Shown here: in pieces, positions 7,742 to 16,901 of the stretch | How positions within the stretch are numbered: position 1 is the first letter of the stretch | How the letters are laid out: each line of letters begins with the position of its first letter | Source of the DNA: Saccharopolyspora sp. SCSIO 74807 | GTDB taxonomy: Bacteria; Actinomycetota; Actinomycetes; Mycobacteriales; Pseudonocardiaceae | Direction: 5' to 3' | NCBI RefSeq assembly: GCF_037023755.1 | Contig: NZ_CP146100.1 | Coordinates: 2,730,501 to 2,794,500 of the forward strand | Length of the DNA: 64,000 nucleotides | Position numbers and translations under genes: made by a program | The notes under the pieces: model-generated | The model's input: the letters and a program-made list of their open reading frames with translations, nothing else | Database searches by the model: none | What the model was told of the DNA's origin: nothing

Positions 7742-9454
7742 TCAGGGTTGTGACGGCTCGCGGTTCTCCAGCGATGCCGCCGCTTCTTCGCAGAGCTCTC
7801 GGATTCGGCCGCGCGGGAGTTCGATCAGCGTGGCATCGAGCAGATCGGGGCGCCGTGCGGTGAGCTGGATGCGTTCCCGCGCCGCGTTCTTCGTCATCGG
7901 CCCTCGCGCCGAGTCGCGGCTGAACCGGACCAGCCCGTCGCGCCACACGTTGCCGACCTTGCCGTGCGCCCGGTCCAGCAACTGGCGGGTCAGCCGCGCG
8001 GAAGGAGTGCCTACCAGTGCGGCTTCGACGAGCGCGTAGCGGGAATCCGGCTCGTTGCGGCGGAATCGCAGCGCGTACTTGTCCGCGATGAGGTCGCCCA
8101 ACTCCCGCCGAGCCGTTTCGCCTGCGACGTCGGGGTGCTCGCCGGGCACCAGCAGGACGACTCGTTCGGCGTTGACCGCCAGCAAGACGCGCAGCAACCA
8201 CGGACCGGGGTCGGCGGAGAGGTCGGCTGCGACGGCGAACGAGGGCTGCCTGGTGATCGCGGCGGGCAGCCCGCTCGACATCAGCGTGCCGAGCCGCACG
8301 TAGCCGATGTTGCCGAACGAGGGCTGCCACCCGTCGGCCAGCACCGCGAGCGGCAGGTCCTGCTCGCCGGTGGCGGCCGTGCGCAGTGCTTCGATCGTCG
8401 GCTCGTCGAGTGCGGCGTTCGCTCCTTCCAGGGATTGCGCGCCATGGGTGTAGATGTTCGGTGCGGACGACCGCGCCGGGGCGTCGAACGCCTTCCACGT
8501 CCGCGAGGTCGGCCTGCACACGTACAGGTCGCTGGCGCTGCCCACGGCCTGGGCGCCAGCGTAGCTGTTGAAGTCCGGCAGGATCGCTTCGTAGACCAGG
8601 TGCAATTCCTGGATCGCCCGCTGGACCTTCAACCCCAGCGTCGGCTGCCGCTCCCCGAAGCCGTAGGCCAGCACCAGCCGTCCCAGCTCGCGGTCCCGGA
8701 GCGACGCCAGGCCGCGGGAGAGGAACAACGCCACGCCCTCGGGCGTGTAAGGCGGATCGGTGATCAGCAGGTCCGCGGATTCCTTGGCAGCGCTCGGGAA
8801 ACCGAACCGGAAATCCGCGAACAGGCAGCGGATGTTCAGCCCGCGCCGCCGCGCCTGCTCGTCGATGAACTCCAGGATCCGCTCGTCCACGTCGACGACG
8901 GTGATCGCGACACCGGTGTTCACCTGCGCCACCGCCAGCGACGTCAGGTCGTGATCGCCCGCGCAGAGCAACTGCGCACCGGACAGGTCGAACGTCGCGT
9001 CCAGCCACAACGCGCGCCGCACCACCGTTTCCGCGGTCGCCGAAACGTGGTCCAGCGCTTGCCGTCCCCGCGGAGCCGCCGCGATCAGGCGATCCATCTC
9101 GTCGATCGTCGATCGGTGCCGTTCCAGCGCGGGCGCCAGCGGATCGGCCAGCCGGACTCGCCGCAACTGCTGGTAGCCGAACCGCTCCCGGTAGCTTTCC
9201 GCGCGATCCGGACGCAGGCGGATGCCGTCTTCGCCGGTGATCAGGTCGGGGCCGACCGCTTCCAGCACCGCCTCGACGCCGCGGCGGGATACCGCGGAGA
9301 GCCGGACCAGCGACGCCAGCGTGTGCGGGCCTTCCGTCAGCAGCGCGATGATCTCGCGCAACGGACGCGCGTGCGCACCGGCCGCCGACACCAGCTGTTC
9401 CGCGTTCTCCAGTGCGTCGCGGGCAGGCGCTGAAGGCGTTTCGTCGGTGGGCAC
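7742..9454 (-). CDS. Branched-polyamine synthase (BpsA) family protein
   Basis: 570 aa. Residues from about 130 match the N4-bis(aminopropyl)spermidine synthase family: a Rossmann methyltransferase-like fold with GDHDLTS at 166-172 and the catalytic DPPYTPEG at 233-240. Family members transfer aminopropyl groups to spermidine in thermophilic archaea and bacteria. The role in mesophilic actinomycetes is not established. The N-terminal 70-90 residues look like a winged helix, and residues beyond about 380 form an extra C-terminal region, so it is longer than the archaeal enzyme. GTG 9454 has GGGAGA upstream; the open frame continues to 9643 but without codon-like composition. Confidence 0.75.
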   Translation of the reverse strand: MPTDETPSAPARDALENAEQLVSAAGAHARPLREIIALLTEGPHTLASLVRLSAVSRRGVEAVLEAVGPDLITGEDGIRLRPDRAESYRERFGYQQLRRVRLADPLAPALERHRSTIDEMDRLIAAAPRGRQALDHVSATAETVVRRALWLDATFDLSGAQLLCAGDHDLTSLAVAQVNTGVAITVVDVDERILEFIDEQARRRGLNIRCLFADFRFGFPSAAKESADLLITDPPYTPEGVALFLSRGLASLRDRELGRLVLAYGFGERQPTLGLKVQRAIQELHLVYEAILPDFNSYAGAQAVGSASDLYVCRPTSRTWKAFDAPARSSAPNIYTHGAQSLEGANAALDEPTIEALRTAATGEQDLPLAVLADGWQPSFGNIGYVRLGTLMSSGLPAAITRQPSFAVAADLSADPGPWLLRVLLAVNAERVVLLVPGEHPDVAGETARRELGDLIADKYALRFRRNEPDSRYALVEAALVGTPSARLTRQLLDRAHGKVGNVWRDGLVRFSRDSARGPMTKNAARERIQLTARRPDLLDATLIELPRGRIRELCEEAAASLENREPSQP

Positions 9455-9516
9455 GGGCGTACTCTCCCACAGCGCGAATGCGCTGGTGGACCCTGGTTGT
9501 GCTGCGGTTCGGGCGT

Positions 9517-9666
9517 TCAGTCGACCAGTGCGTAACCGTTCTCGAGACCTTCGCGGAGCCAGTTCTCGACGGTGCCCGTCCGATCGGTTACACGGGTTTC
9601 GCCGAGCAGCTCCGGATCGATGATTCCCGCTTCCACCGGGCACGGCGCGGCGGTCCCGCGGCTCAT
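9517..9666 (-). CDS. Small hypothetical protein (49 aa)
   Basis: An ATG frame between the carboxylesterase and the BpsA-like gene, same strand. It is acidic with a helical C-terminus (TVENWLREGLENGYALVD) and codon use like the neighbours. The ribosome site is poor (GAGG too close to ATG). It fills the gap between two same-strand genes, which favours a real gene, but I recognise no family. Confidence 0.4.
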   Translation of the reverse strand: MSRGTAAPCPVEAGIIDPELLGETRVTDRTGTVENWLREGLENGYALVD

Positions 9667-9695
9667 CGCCTCGACAATGGAAGGGCGGGCGGTGC

Positions 9696-11150
9696 TCAGC
9701 TCGGCACGTACCAGGCGGCGCGCTCGACCGGACGCGGATCGTTTACCACTGCGGATTCTTCGGCGAAGCGCATGGTGCGCCGTTGCGGGGGCACGTGCTG
9801 CGGCCATCCGGGATCTCCGTTCGTGGCGAAGGAAATCCACGCCGAGTGCATCGCCCGGGCCAGTTCCGCCGGTGCTTCCGGCTCGCCCAGCAGCTTCTCG
9901 GGGCCGTGCAGCTCGGGGTCGTGCGCGCGGTCGAACACGAACGGCAGCTCGACGCCGTGCGACGCGCCCAGCTGCCCCTCCAGCGCCGGGGACGGCCAGG
10001 CGAACTCGTAGCGGTAGGTCGCTGCCGGGTGCGCGGAGTGCGCGTCGGCGAGGCTGCGGCTGCCCGCGCCGAACACGCCGTCGCTCCAGATCGCCGAGCG
10101 GAGTTCGCCCGCGGAGGCGCCCGGTCGTTGCTCGCGGTAGGCGGCGATCAGCCGATCCGGGTCGGGATGTGCTTGCGCCGCAACCACTCGCACATCGTCC
10201 ATTGTGGACCTCTGGTCGGCCAGGTAGAGGTTGGCCTCCTCCTCGGTGGTGCCGACGATCAGATCGACGTCGCACCCGGCTCCGGTGGCGAGAACCTCCG
10301 CGGGCGGCCGTTCCAGCACCGGCCCGAGCCGGGAGATGCCGAGGAACGGATCAGCCCGCCCATGCACCCGAGGGTCCACCGGCGCCAAAGCGCCCAGCGC
10401 AGCCAGCAGGCGCTCATCCGGGATCTCCGGGATGTCGTCCCGCCGGACTCCGAGATCGCGGGCCAGCGCCGAGCTCAGGAGTTCTGCCTGCGCCGGGGCG
10501 AACGAGCCGGTACCCGAGCCGCTCTGGCTGATCGCGCGGCGGAAAAGCCCGCGTGCGGCCGGATCGGCGAGGGCCGCCGCGGTGATCATCGCGCCCGCGG
10601 ACTGACCGAACAGCGTCACGTTGTCCGGATCCCCGCCGAAGGCGCTGATCTCTTCCTGCACCCATTGCAGGGCCATCAGCACGTCGAGCAAACCGCGGTT
10701 GTCCGGCCGTCCCGGCACCGAGAGCCAGCCCGGCACGCCGAGGCGGTAGTTCAGCGTCACCAGCACCACGCCGTCGCGGGCGAACGATTCGCCGTCGTAG
10801 AGCGATCCCCGCGCCGACCCGGCCACGAAACCGCCGCCGTGCACGAAGACCATCACCGGTAGCCCGCGGGTCGCCGCGTCCGGGGTCCACACGTTCACCG
10901 TGAGGTGGTCGTCGCCGCGCACCCATCCCGGGCCCAGGAACGGGCGCATGTCGAGCCGGCCGAGCCGGTGCTCGGGCATCGGAGCCGTCGGACCCGGGCG
11001 GGTCGCGTCCCGCACTCCGTCCCAGCCGGGGTGCGGTTGCGGCGCGGCGAAACGGGCGGTGGGCGGCGCGGCGTAGGGGATCGCGGAGAACGCATGGCCG
11101 GAACCGCACCGCCGCCCGCGCACGGAGCCCTTCGACGTGCCCACGATCAT
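9696..11150 (-). CDS. Type B carboxylesterase
   Basis: 484 aa alpha/beta hydrolase of the carboxylesterase/acetylcholinesterase family. It has the oxyanion-hole motif HGGGF at 104-108, the nucleophile Ser184 in FGQSAG, an acidic stretch TTEEEANLYL that probably holds the acid, and His in SHGVELPF near residue 400. It should hydrolyse carboxylic esters; the substrate is unknown. No signal peptide is seen, so it is cytoplasmic. ATG 11150 has GGAGG at 11156-11160. The open frame runs on to 11915 but that extension is a shadow of the convergent membrane-protein gene. Confidence 0.9.
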   Translation of the reverse strand: MIVGTSKGSVRGRRCGSGHAFSAIPYAAPPTARFAAPQPHPGWDGVRDATRPGPTAPMPEHRLGRLDMRPFLGPGWVRGDDHLTVNVWTPDAATRGLPVMVFVHGGGFVAGSARGSLYDGESFARDGVVLVTLNYRLGVPGWLSVPGRPDNRGLLDVLMALQWVQEEISAFGGDPDNVTLFGQSAGAMITAAALADPAARGLFRRAISQSGSGTGSFAPAQAELLSSALARDLGVRRDDIPEIPDERLLAALGALAPVDPRVHGRADPFLGISRLGPVLERPPAEVLATGAGCDVDLIVGTTEEEANLYLADQRSTMDDVRVVAAQAHPDPDRLIAAYREQRPGASAGELRSAIWSDGVFGAGSRSLADAHSAHPAATYRYEFAWPSPALEGQLGASHGVELPFVFDRAHDPELHGPEKLLGEPEAPAELARAMHSAWISFATNGDPGWPQHVPPQRRTMRFAEESAVVNDPRPVERAAWYVPS

Positions 11151-11390
11151 GCTTGCCTCCGTTTCGGGCGGGGAAGGCCGCCCGGTTCGTCGCGGATCGG
11201 TCACCACACCGGCCGATGCACGTTGTGACCACTGTGGACGGTTAGGTGCGACGTCGCCCGCCGATGCTAGCGACGACGCTCCGAGTCGGTCGGAGAGCGG
11301 ATGCGCCTCGGTTCGGCGCGCCCGCTTCCGCGCACCGGATTTCGCGGAAACGCGGTTGCAGCGAGCGTTCGCGGGATAGCGTGCCGGATC

Positions 11391-11939
11391 GTGCAGCAAC
11401 CTCAGTGGCAGAACCAGCAACCGGGTGGAGCAGTGCCGCCGCAGCAGCAGACGCCGCAGCAGCAAGCTCTGGCCCAGCCGTCCGCCCGGCCCGTGCCCGT
11501 GCTCGTCGCGACCGTGTTCGGCGGCGCGATCGCGCTGGCCCTGTTCGGCCTGGCGGCCTACACCCTCATCGTCGGCTGGAGCGGCGCGAGCGGCGGCGGA
11601 GAGATCGTCGTGCTCCTGCTGGCCTTCATCATCGCGGGCGTCGGAGTGCTCTACGGCCTCGGCGCCGCGGCGCTGCTGCACTCGAAGTTCCCGAATCCCG
11701 CGCCGATGAAGCTGGCTGCGACGGGCACGGCGCTCATCGTCGCGTTCGGAGCCACCCGCGCGGCCCGCGTGCACACCGACGGTCCCGGTGTCGCCGGTCT
11801 CGTCGGTTGGGTGGTGATGGGATTGGTCGTGATCACGCTGCTGGTGCTGCTTTCCCGCCCATCGGTCAAGCAGTGGGTGCAGGCGACGCAAGCGCACTCC
11901 CGCAGCCTTGGTCACGTGCCCAAACGCGGACCGCGCTGA
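11391..11939 (+). CDS. Small membrane protein, Gln/Pro-rich N-terminus
   Basis: 182 aa from GTG 11391. The first 38 residues are rich in Gln and Pro (QQPQWQNQQPGG). Four hydrophobic helices follow at roughly 40-65, 75-100, 110-125 and 140-162, then a basic tail. No family is recognised. The start is uncertain because the ribosome site is weak. It converges with the helicase gene, with 13 nt between the stops. Confidence 0.7.
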   Translation: MQQPQWQNQQPGGAVPPQQQTPQQQALAQPSARPVPVLVATVFGGAIALALFGLAAYTLIVGWSGASGGGEIVVLLLAFIIAGVGVLYGLGAAALLHSKFPNPAPMKLAATGTALIVAFGATRAARVHTDGPGVAGLVGWVVMGLVVITLLVLLSRPSVKQWVQATQAHSRSLGHVPKRGPR

Positions 11940-11952
11940 GCGTTCCGCCGGG

Positions 11953-13929
11953 TCACTCGTCCTCCTGCTCCAACGCGCCGATCCAGAGGTGGTCCCTGGC
12001 GCGGGTCGCGGCGACGAGCAGCTGGCGCTGCAAGGTTTCCAACTCGTCCCGGTGGTAGGAGATGGGACGGCGCTCGTCGGGCAGGAACACCGCGCGGAAC
12101 TCGCTGCCCTTGGCCCGGTGCAGCGTGCCCACCCGGATGCCGCCGTCCGGCGAGCCGTCCCAGTCCTCCAGCCGGACCACCGGAAATCCGTTGCGGCGCA
12201 ACACTTCCACCCACTCCTGGGCGGCCGCGTTGGTGCGGGTGAGCAACGCGGTCTCCGCGGTCTCGTCGAGTTCGCGCAGCGCGCTCAGCACCGCCTCGTG
12301 CTGTTCGGTGCCGTTCCACCGCACGACCTGCCCGCCGGAGAGCACCGGCAGCGCCCTGCGGAGGTTCACGGCAGGCCCGCCGTCGAGGTCGTCGAAGCGG
12401 TTCACCGCGTCCAGTTCGGAAGCGGCCTCCACGATCGCCGCCCGGTTGCGGTAGTTGCGCCGAAGCACTTCGCCCCGCCCGCGCAGCGAGATCCCGGCCT
12501 CGGAAAGCCGCCAGCCACCGGCGAAGACCTGCTGCTGCCCGTCGCCAACAAGCAGCAGCTGGTTCGGCCCGGAGCCGCTGATCGCGTGCACCAGCCGCAG
12601 CCCGACCAGCGCGAGGTCCTGCACCTCGTCGACCACGACCGCGGAATAGTTGCGCGGCAACGGTTCCCGGCCCAGCTCGTCCAGCGCCCGGATCAGCACG
12701 TCGTTGTGGTCGTAGATCCCGCGCTCGCACAGCTCGCGCTCGTACTCGCAGTAGAATTCCCAGACGTGCGCCCGGAAACCGGTGCTTAGCCGACCGCCCC
12801 GGCCGCGCCGCGGCGCGGCCCGGTACGCCTCCAGGGTGCCCAGGCCGCGGCCCTTGATCACCCGGTCTATCTCGTCCTTCCAGTAGAGCCGGGACGGACG
12901 CGCGTTGGCCAGCGGACCGCGGCGCCCGGAACGCTCCCAGACCGCGGTGAACGCCGCCTCCACCGCGCGATCGTCCACAGTGGTCTCGCGGCCGCGTTCG
13001 GCGAGCAGTTCCCGCGCCCAGGAGTGCAGGTTGCGGAACTGGACCCGGTGCGCCACCTGCGGTGCCAGCGCGTGGAACTGCTCGCGCACCAGCTTCGGCA
13101 GGCCGCTCAAGTGCGTGGTGAACAGCAACTCGCCGGTGCTGCGCCGCGCCAGGTACGCCAGCCGGTGCAGCGCCAGCACCGACTTGCCGGTGCCCGCGGG
13201 ACCGGTGATCCGCGCCGGGCCGCTGTACTGCCTGCGCACCGCGCCGAGCTGCACGTCGTCCAGGAACAGCCGCCAATCCTGGAACGGGCCGCGCACCGCC
13301 GCGTCGAGCCGCTCCTGGCGCAGCTGCCGCACCTCGAACAACCCGGAGTCGCGGCCCGAGGAACCCAGCTGCCCGGCGCCGCGCGGCCGCGGGATGCGGT
13401 GCGGGTTCCAGGCGATCGGGGTCAGGTCGAACGTGCGGGTGTCCAGGTGCCGGGCCGCGGCCAGCGCGTCCGCCGGGTCCAGCGCGGTCTCCGCGGGCAG
13501 CAGCACCCGGTCCAATTCGGACTCGGTGATCGCCGTGTGCTCGCCGCGGTTGCCGGTCTCCGAATAGCCCGCCGGGTGCACCACGACCGCGCGCAGCGCC
13601 GCCTCGGTGAGCAGGCCGTGCGGCGTCGCCAGGCCCGCGAGCAGCTCCGCGGTCCACACGAACGCCGCGCGGGTCGCTTCCCAATGCGGCTCGTCGTCGC
13701 GCAGCAGCACCACCAGCACGCCGCCAGGGCCGACCAGCACCACGTCCGGCCGGTTGTCCGGGGTGTGCGGCGCGAACTGGTTCAGCAGCGTGTACCAGCC
13801 GGTGCCGTGTTCCACGGCGAACCGTTCGAGCACCCGCTTCTGCCACGTGGGCAACGGTGGGCGGGCACGCAATTGCGCATCGGCTTCGCGGCGCAGGCGC
13901 TCCCGGCCGTGATCGTGTGTCCCGGTCAC
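11953..13929 (-). CDS. UvrD/Rep-type helicase with degenerate NERD-like N-terminus, paralogue A
   Basis: 658 aa. Superfamily 1 helicase core with Walker A GPAGTGKS at 243-250, Walker B VVVDEVQD near 430, VGDGQQQ (motif III) and a C-terminal VAATRARDHLWIG (motif VI). Residues 58-80 look like the start of a NERD nuclease fold (RPDVVLVGPGGVLVVLLRD), but the catalytic E-x-K that should follow is LRD, so the nuclease is probably inactive. It is closely similar along its whole length to the protein at 42184-44157. GTG 13929 has GGGAG at a good distance. Cellular role unknown; DNA repair or defence are both possible. Confidence 0.85.
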   Translation of the reverse strand: MTGTHDHGRERLRREADAQLRARPPLPTWQKRVLERFAVEHGTGWYTLLNQFAPHTPDNRPDVVLVGPGGVLVVLLRDDEPHWEATRAAFVWTAELLAGLATPHGLLTEAALRAVVVHPAGYSETGNRGEHTAITESELDRVLLPAETALDPADALAAARHLDTRTFDLTPIAWNPHRIPRPRGAGQLGSSGRDSGLFEVRQLRQERLDAAVRGPFQDWRLFLDDVQLGAVRRQYSGPARITGPAGTGKSVLALHRLAYLARRSTGELLFTTHLSGLPKLVREQFHALAPQVAHRVQFRNLHSWARELLAERGRETTVDDRAVEAAFTAVWERSGRRGPLANARPSRLYWKDEIDRVIKGRGLGTLEAYRAAPRRGRGGRLSTGFRAHVWEFYCEYERELCERGIYDHNDVLIRALDELGREPLPRNYSAVVVDEVQDLALVGLRLVHAISGSGPNQLLLVGDGQQQVFAGGWRLSEAGISLRGRGEVLRRNYRNRAAIVEAASELDAVNRFDDLDGGPAVNLRRALPVLSGGQVVRWNGTEQHEAVLSALRELDETAETALLTRTNAAAQEWVEVLRRNGFPVVRLEDWDGSPDGGIRVGTLHRAKGSEFRAVFLPDERRPISYHRDELETLQRQLLVAATRARDHLWIGALEQEDE

Positions 13930-14054
13930 GTTGTACTCCCCGACTTCAGCACGCAGTGCTCGTTCGACATTAGAGCTTTCCGGCGCGATTTCGAGGGCCG
14001 CGAGCGCGCGTCACCTTAATGTCGCAGGCGAGCCGCATTCCGGTGGCCTCCACA

Positions 14055-14888
14055 ATGGAAGGCGTGGACCCGCTGCACGATCCCGACGACGAAGCGCTGC
14101 TCGACCCGCGGCAAGCGCGTGACCTGGCCGGACTGGTGGAGACCGCGCAACTGGCCTCCGGTGCGATCCGCTACGGCCGGATCGGCCGCATCGGCGCGGC
14201 GAACGCGGTGCTCAACCCGGAAAACCCGCTGACCAGCGCGAATCACGCCTGCGGGCTGTGGGGGACGCTGGCCGAGGTAGCCACGACGCTGCTCCGGCTG
14301 GAGCAGTCGTTCGCCGATGCGGGGCGTTCCGAAGCGGTGGTCTACGCCTCGCCGTCCACCGTCGTCGAGATCGAAGGCATCGCCGACGACGCCGGATGGC
14401 GCGCCGTGCAGGAGAACATGGCTCAGCTGCACCGTTCTCGGACGACGGTGACGGTGTCCACCGAGCCCGCGCTGGACGGCGACCTGCGCGGCATCGCCGA
14501 GCTGATCGCCGACGACGCCGGGCTGAGCGGTTCCGGCGAGCAGCGCCTGGCCCGCTCGCTCGGGCACCGGGTGGACGATCCGCGCTGCGTGCTGCGGGTG
14601 CTGCGGGATGCGGAGGCGGACCGGCTCGCCGGATTCGCACAAGGGTTCACCGAGCGGGGCATCGGGCTCGTCGAACACGTGGTGGTGCGGCCGGGCCGCA
14701 GGCGCCGGGGCGCGGGCAGCTCGCTGGCGACCGAGGTCGTCGACGAGCTCTACGCGCGCGGCGCCCGGCTGATCGCCGGGCACGGCGAGGAAGGCGGTGC
14801 CGCCGAACGGTTCTCCGAAGCCTGCGGGTTCGAGCCCGCCTACCCCGTCACCGCCTACGCGCGGCGGGTCGACGAGCTGCTGGACTGA
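14055..14888 (+). CDS. GNAT-family N-acetyltransferase
   Basis: 277 aa from ATG 14055. The last 90 residues form a GNAT domain with the acetyl-CoA loop RPGRRRRGAGSSL and a C-terminal ACGFEPAYPV. The first half is a less conserved GNAT-like region. The substrate is unknown. An in-frame ATG at 14019 would add 12 residues but has no ribosome site, and GTG 14064 preceded by GGAAGG is a third option. Divergent from the helicase. Confidence 0.75.
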   Translation: MEGVDPLHDPDDEALLDPRQARDLAGLVETAQLASGAIRYGRIGRIGAANAVLNPENPLTSANHACGLWGTLAEVATTLLRLEQSFADAGRSEAVVYASPSTVVEIEGIADDAGWRAVQENMAQLHRSRTTVTVSTEPALDGDLRGIAELIADDAGLSGSGEQRLARSLGHRVDDPRCVLRVLRDAEADRLAGFAQGFTERGIGLVEHVVVRPGRRRRGAGSSLATEVVDELYARGARLIAGHGEEGGAAERFSEACGFEPAYPVTAYARRVDELLD

Positions 14889-14974
14889 TGTGTCCACCCA
14901 CCCCGATCGGGGTATGTCGTCGTTGGCGCTGACGACCGCGGCGCCGGAATCCGTGGCTAGGTGGGTGAGCACGA

Positions 14975-15277
14975 ATGACGGCGACGATGCGGCTGCCCAA
15001 GCCGGTGGCCGAGACCTGGGAGTGGCAGCTGCAGGCGGCCTGCCGGGACCTGAGCACCAGCAAGTTCTTCCACCCCGAGAACGAACGCGGCAGCGCCCGC
15101 AGCAACCGGGAGGAGCAGGCCAAGCAGATCTGCCGGCGCTGCCCGGTGATGCTGGCCTGCCGTGAGCACGCCTTGGCCGCGCAGGAGCCCTACGGGGTCT
15201 GGGGCGGTCTCGGCGAGCGCGAACGGCAGGACCTGATCGCGAAGCGGATGACTCCGCAGCAGCGCACCGCGGCGTGA
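14975..15277 (+). CDS. whiB3: WhiB-family iron-sulfur regulator, WhiB3/WhiD type
   Basis: 100 aa. Four cysteines at 23, 53, 56 and 62 (C-x29-C-x2-C-x5-C) bind a [4Fe-4S] cluster. The GVWGG turn is at 74-78 and a basic segment follows. The N-terminal WEWQLQAACR, FFHPENERG and EPYGVWGGL match WhiB3 of mycobacteria and WhiD of Streptomyces rather than WhiB1 or WhiB2. Such proteins bind the primary sigma factor and adjust redox and late-development genes. The stop overlaps the next gene by a GTGA. Confidence 0.93.
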   Translation: MTATMRLPKPVAETWEWQLQAACRDLSTSKFFHPENERGSARSNREEQAKQICRRCPVMLACREHALAAQEPYGVWGGLGERERQDLIAKRMTPQQRTAA

Positions 15278-15516
15278 TCGCCATGTGCACCGGCGTTCCC
15301 GGCCACCGGCTCCAGGAGCAGGACCTGCTCCGCGAGCTGGCGCGACTGCACAGCACTCGGCACGACACGTTCCTGCACGGCGCACCGGACGCCCTGCGCG
15401 AGCACACCGCGCGGGAGTTCGAACTGGAGCAGGAATACCTGCGACGGCACCCGGACCGGGAGGTGGACCCGCGCCGGACCCGCGAGGGTGCGAGAGGAGG
15501 CCAGCTTCATGGCTAG
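15274..15516 (+). CDS. Small DUF6158-like protein
   Basis: 80 aa, acidic/basic helical protein with LLRELARLHSTRHDTFLHG and EYLRRHPDREVDPRRTREGAR, which I recall as the DUF6158 family of actinobacteria; function unknown. GTG 15274 overlaps the whiB stop, and its own stop overlaps the next start, so the three genes are translationally coupled. ATG 15283 is an alternative start. Confidence 0.75.
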   Translation: MIAMCTGVPGHRLQEQDLLRELARLHSTRHDTFLHGAPDALREHTAREFELEQEYLRRHPDREVDPRRTREGARGGQLHG

Positions 15517-16894
15517 TGGGCCGCAGCCGCAATCCCCGTCGTTGCGATCGGTTCCGACCGGCAAGCCGCGCATAGTGATCGTCGGCGGCGGCCACGCCGG
15601 GCTGAACATCGCGCTGCGGCTGCAGAAGCAGCTCGCCGACGGCGAGGCCCGGGTGACGCTGATCGACCCGCAGTCGCACATGACCTACCAGCCGTTCCTG
15701 CCGGAAGCCGCGGCAGGCTCCATCGAACCCCGGCACGTCGTGGTGCCGCTGCGCGAGACGCTGCGCCGCAGCGAGGTGCTCACCGCGCAGGTCACCTGCA
15801 TCGACCACGAACAACGCGAACTGACCGCGACGCTGGCCGACGGCTCCGAGGAGCACTTGACCTACGACGTGCTGGTCGTGGTGCCCGGCTCGATCTCCCG
15901 CGCGCTGCCGATCCCCGGGCTCGGGGAGCGCGGCGTGGGCTTCAAGACCATCGGCGAGGCCATCTACCTGCGCAACCACGTGCTTTCCCGGCTGGACATC
16001 GCGGCCAGCACCTCGGACGTGAAGCTGCGCAGGCGGCTGCTGACGTTCATGTTCATCGGCGGCGGCTACGCGGGCATCGAGGCCATCGCGGAGCTGGAGA
16101 GCATGGCCCGCGAGGCGGTCAAGCACTACCGCTCGCTGCGCCCCGAGGACATGCGGTGGATCATGGTCGAGGCGATGGACCGGATCATGCCCGAGGTCAG
16201 CGCGCCGATGGGGGAGTACACCCGGCGCCGCCTGGAGGAGCGCGGCATCGAGGTGAAGCTGAACACCACCGCGAAAACGCTGGAAGGCGGGCACGTGGTG
16301 CTCTCCGACGGCGACGAGTTCGACGCGGACACCATCGCCTGGACCGCCGGGGTCAAACCGCATCCGATGCTGGAGGACTCCGACCTGCCCCGGGACAGCA
16401 AGGGCCGGGTCTCGTGCACCACGAAACTCCAGGTCAGCGGCACCCACGATGTCTTCGCAGCCGGTGACTGCGCCGCCGTGCCGGACTTGACCAGCGACGA
16501 TCCGGACGCGCTGTGCGGCCCGTCGGCCCAGCACGCGGTGCGGCAGGCGAACACGCTCGCGGACAACGTCCTGGCGCTGCTGCGCGGGCACGAGCTGCGC
16601 GACTACCGGCACCGCTACGCAGGGTCCGTCGCCGGACTGGGCCTGTTCCAAGGTGCCGCCGAGGTGTACGGGATCAAGCTCAAGGGCCTGCCCGCGTGGC
16701 TGCTGCACCGCGTCTACCACCTGGCGAAGATCCCGACCGCCTCGCGCAAGCTCCGGATCCTCGGCGACTGGCTGATGGAGCTGCCGCTGCGGCGGCAGAC
16801 CGTGGCGCTCGGCGAACTGCACGACCCGCGCGCCGAATTCGTCCGCGCCGCCAACACCCGCGGACTGCCCAGCGAACACGGGAGGGCGGGTTGA
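15509..16894 (+). CDS. ndh: Type II NADH dehydrogenase (NDH-2)
   Basis: 461 aa FAD-dependent oxidoreductase that passes electrons from NADH to quinone without pumping protons; peripheral on the inner face of the membrane. The FAD site GGGHAGLN is at 26-33, and the NADH site GGGYAGIEAIAELES lies near 188. AAGDCAAVPD is the second FAD motif. ATG 15509 has GAGGAGG 8 nt upstream; an upstream GTG at 15488 is less likely. Coupled to the whiB operon, which fits redox control. Confidence 0.85.
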   Translation: MASGPQPQSPSLRSVPTGKPRIVIVGGGHAGLNIALRLQKQLADGEARVTLIDPQSHMTYQPFLPEAAAGSIEPRHVVVPLRETLRRSEVLTAQVTCIDHEQRELTATLADGSEEHLTYDVLVVVPGSISRALPIPGLGERGVGFKTIGEAIYLRNHVLSRLDIAASTSDVKLRRRLLTFMFIGGGYAGIEAIAELESMAREAVKHYRSLRPEDMRWIMVEAMDRIMPEVSAPMGEYTRRRLEERGIEVKLNTTAKTLEGGHVVLSDGDEFDADTIAWTAGVKPHPMLEDSDLPRDSKGRVSCTTKLQVSGTHDVFAAGDCAAVPDLTSDDPDALCGPSAQHAVRQANTLADNVLALLRGHELRDYRHRYAGSVAGLGLFQGAAEVYGIKLKGLPAWLLHRVYHLAKIPTASRKLRILGDWLMELPLRRQTVALGELHDPRAEFVRAANTRGLPSEHGRAG

Positions 16895-16901
16895 AGCGCC
16901 G

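Noticed and set aside
11151-11915. N-terminal extension of the carboxylesterase frame
   Set aside because: It is antisense to the membrane-protein gene, and the ribosome site at 11156-11160 fixes the start at 11150.
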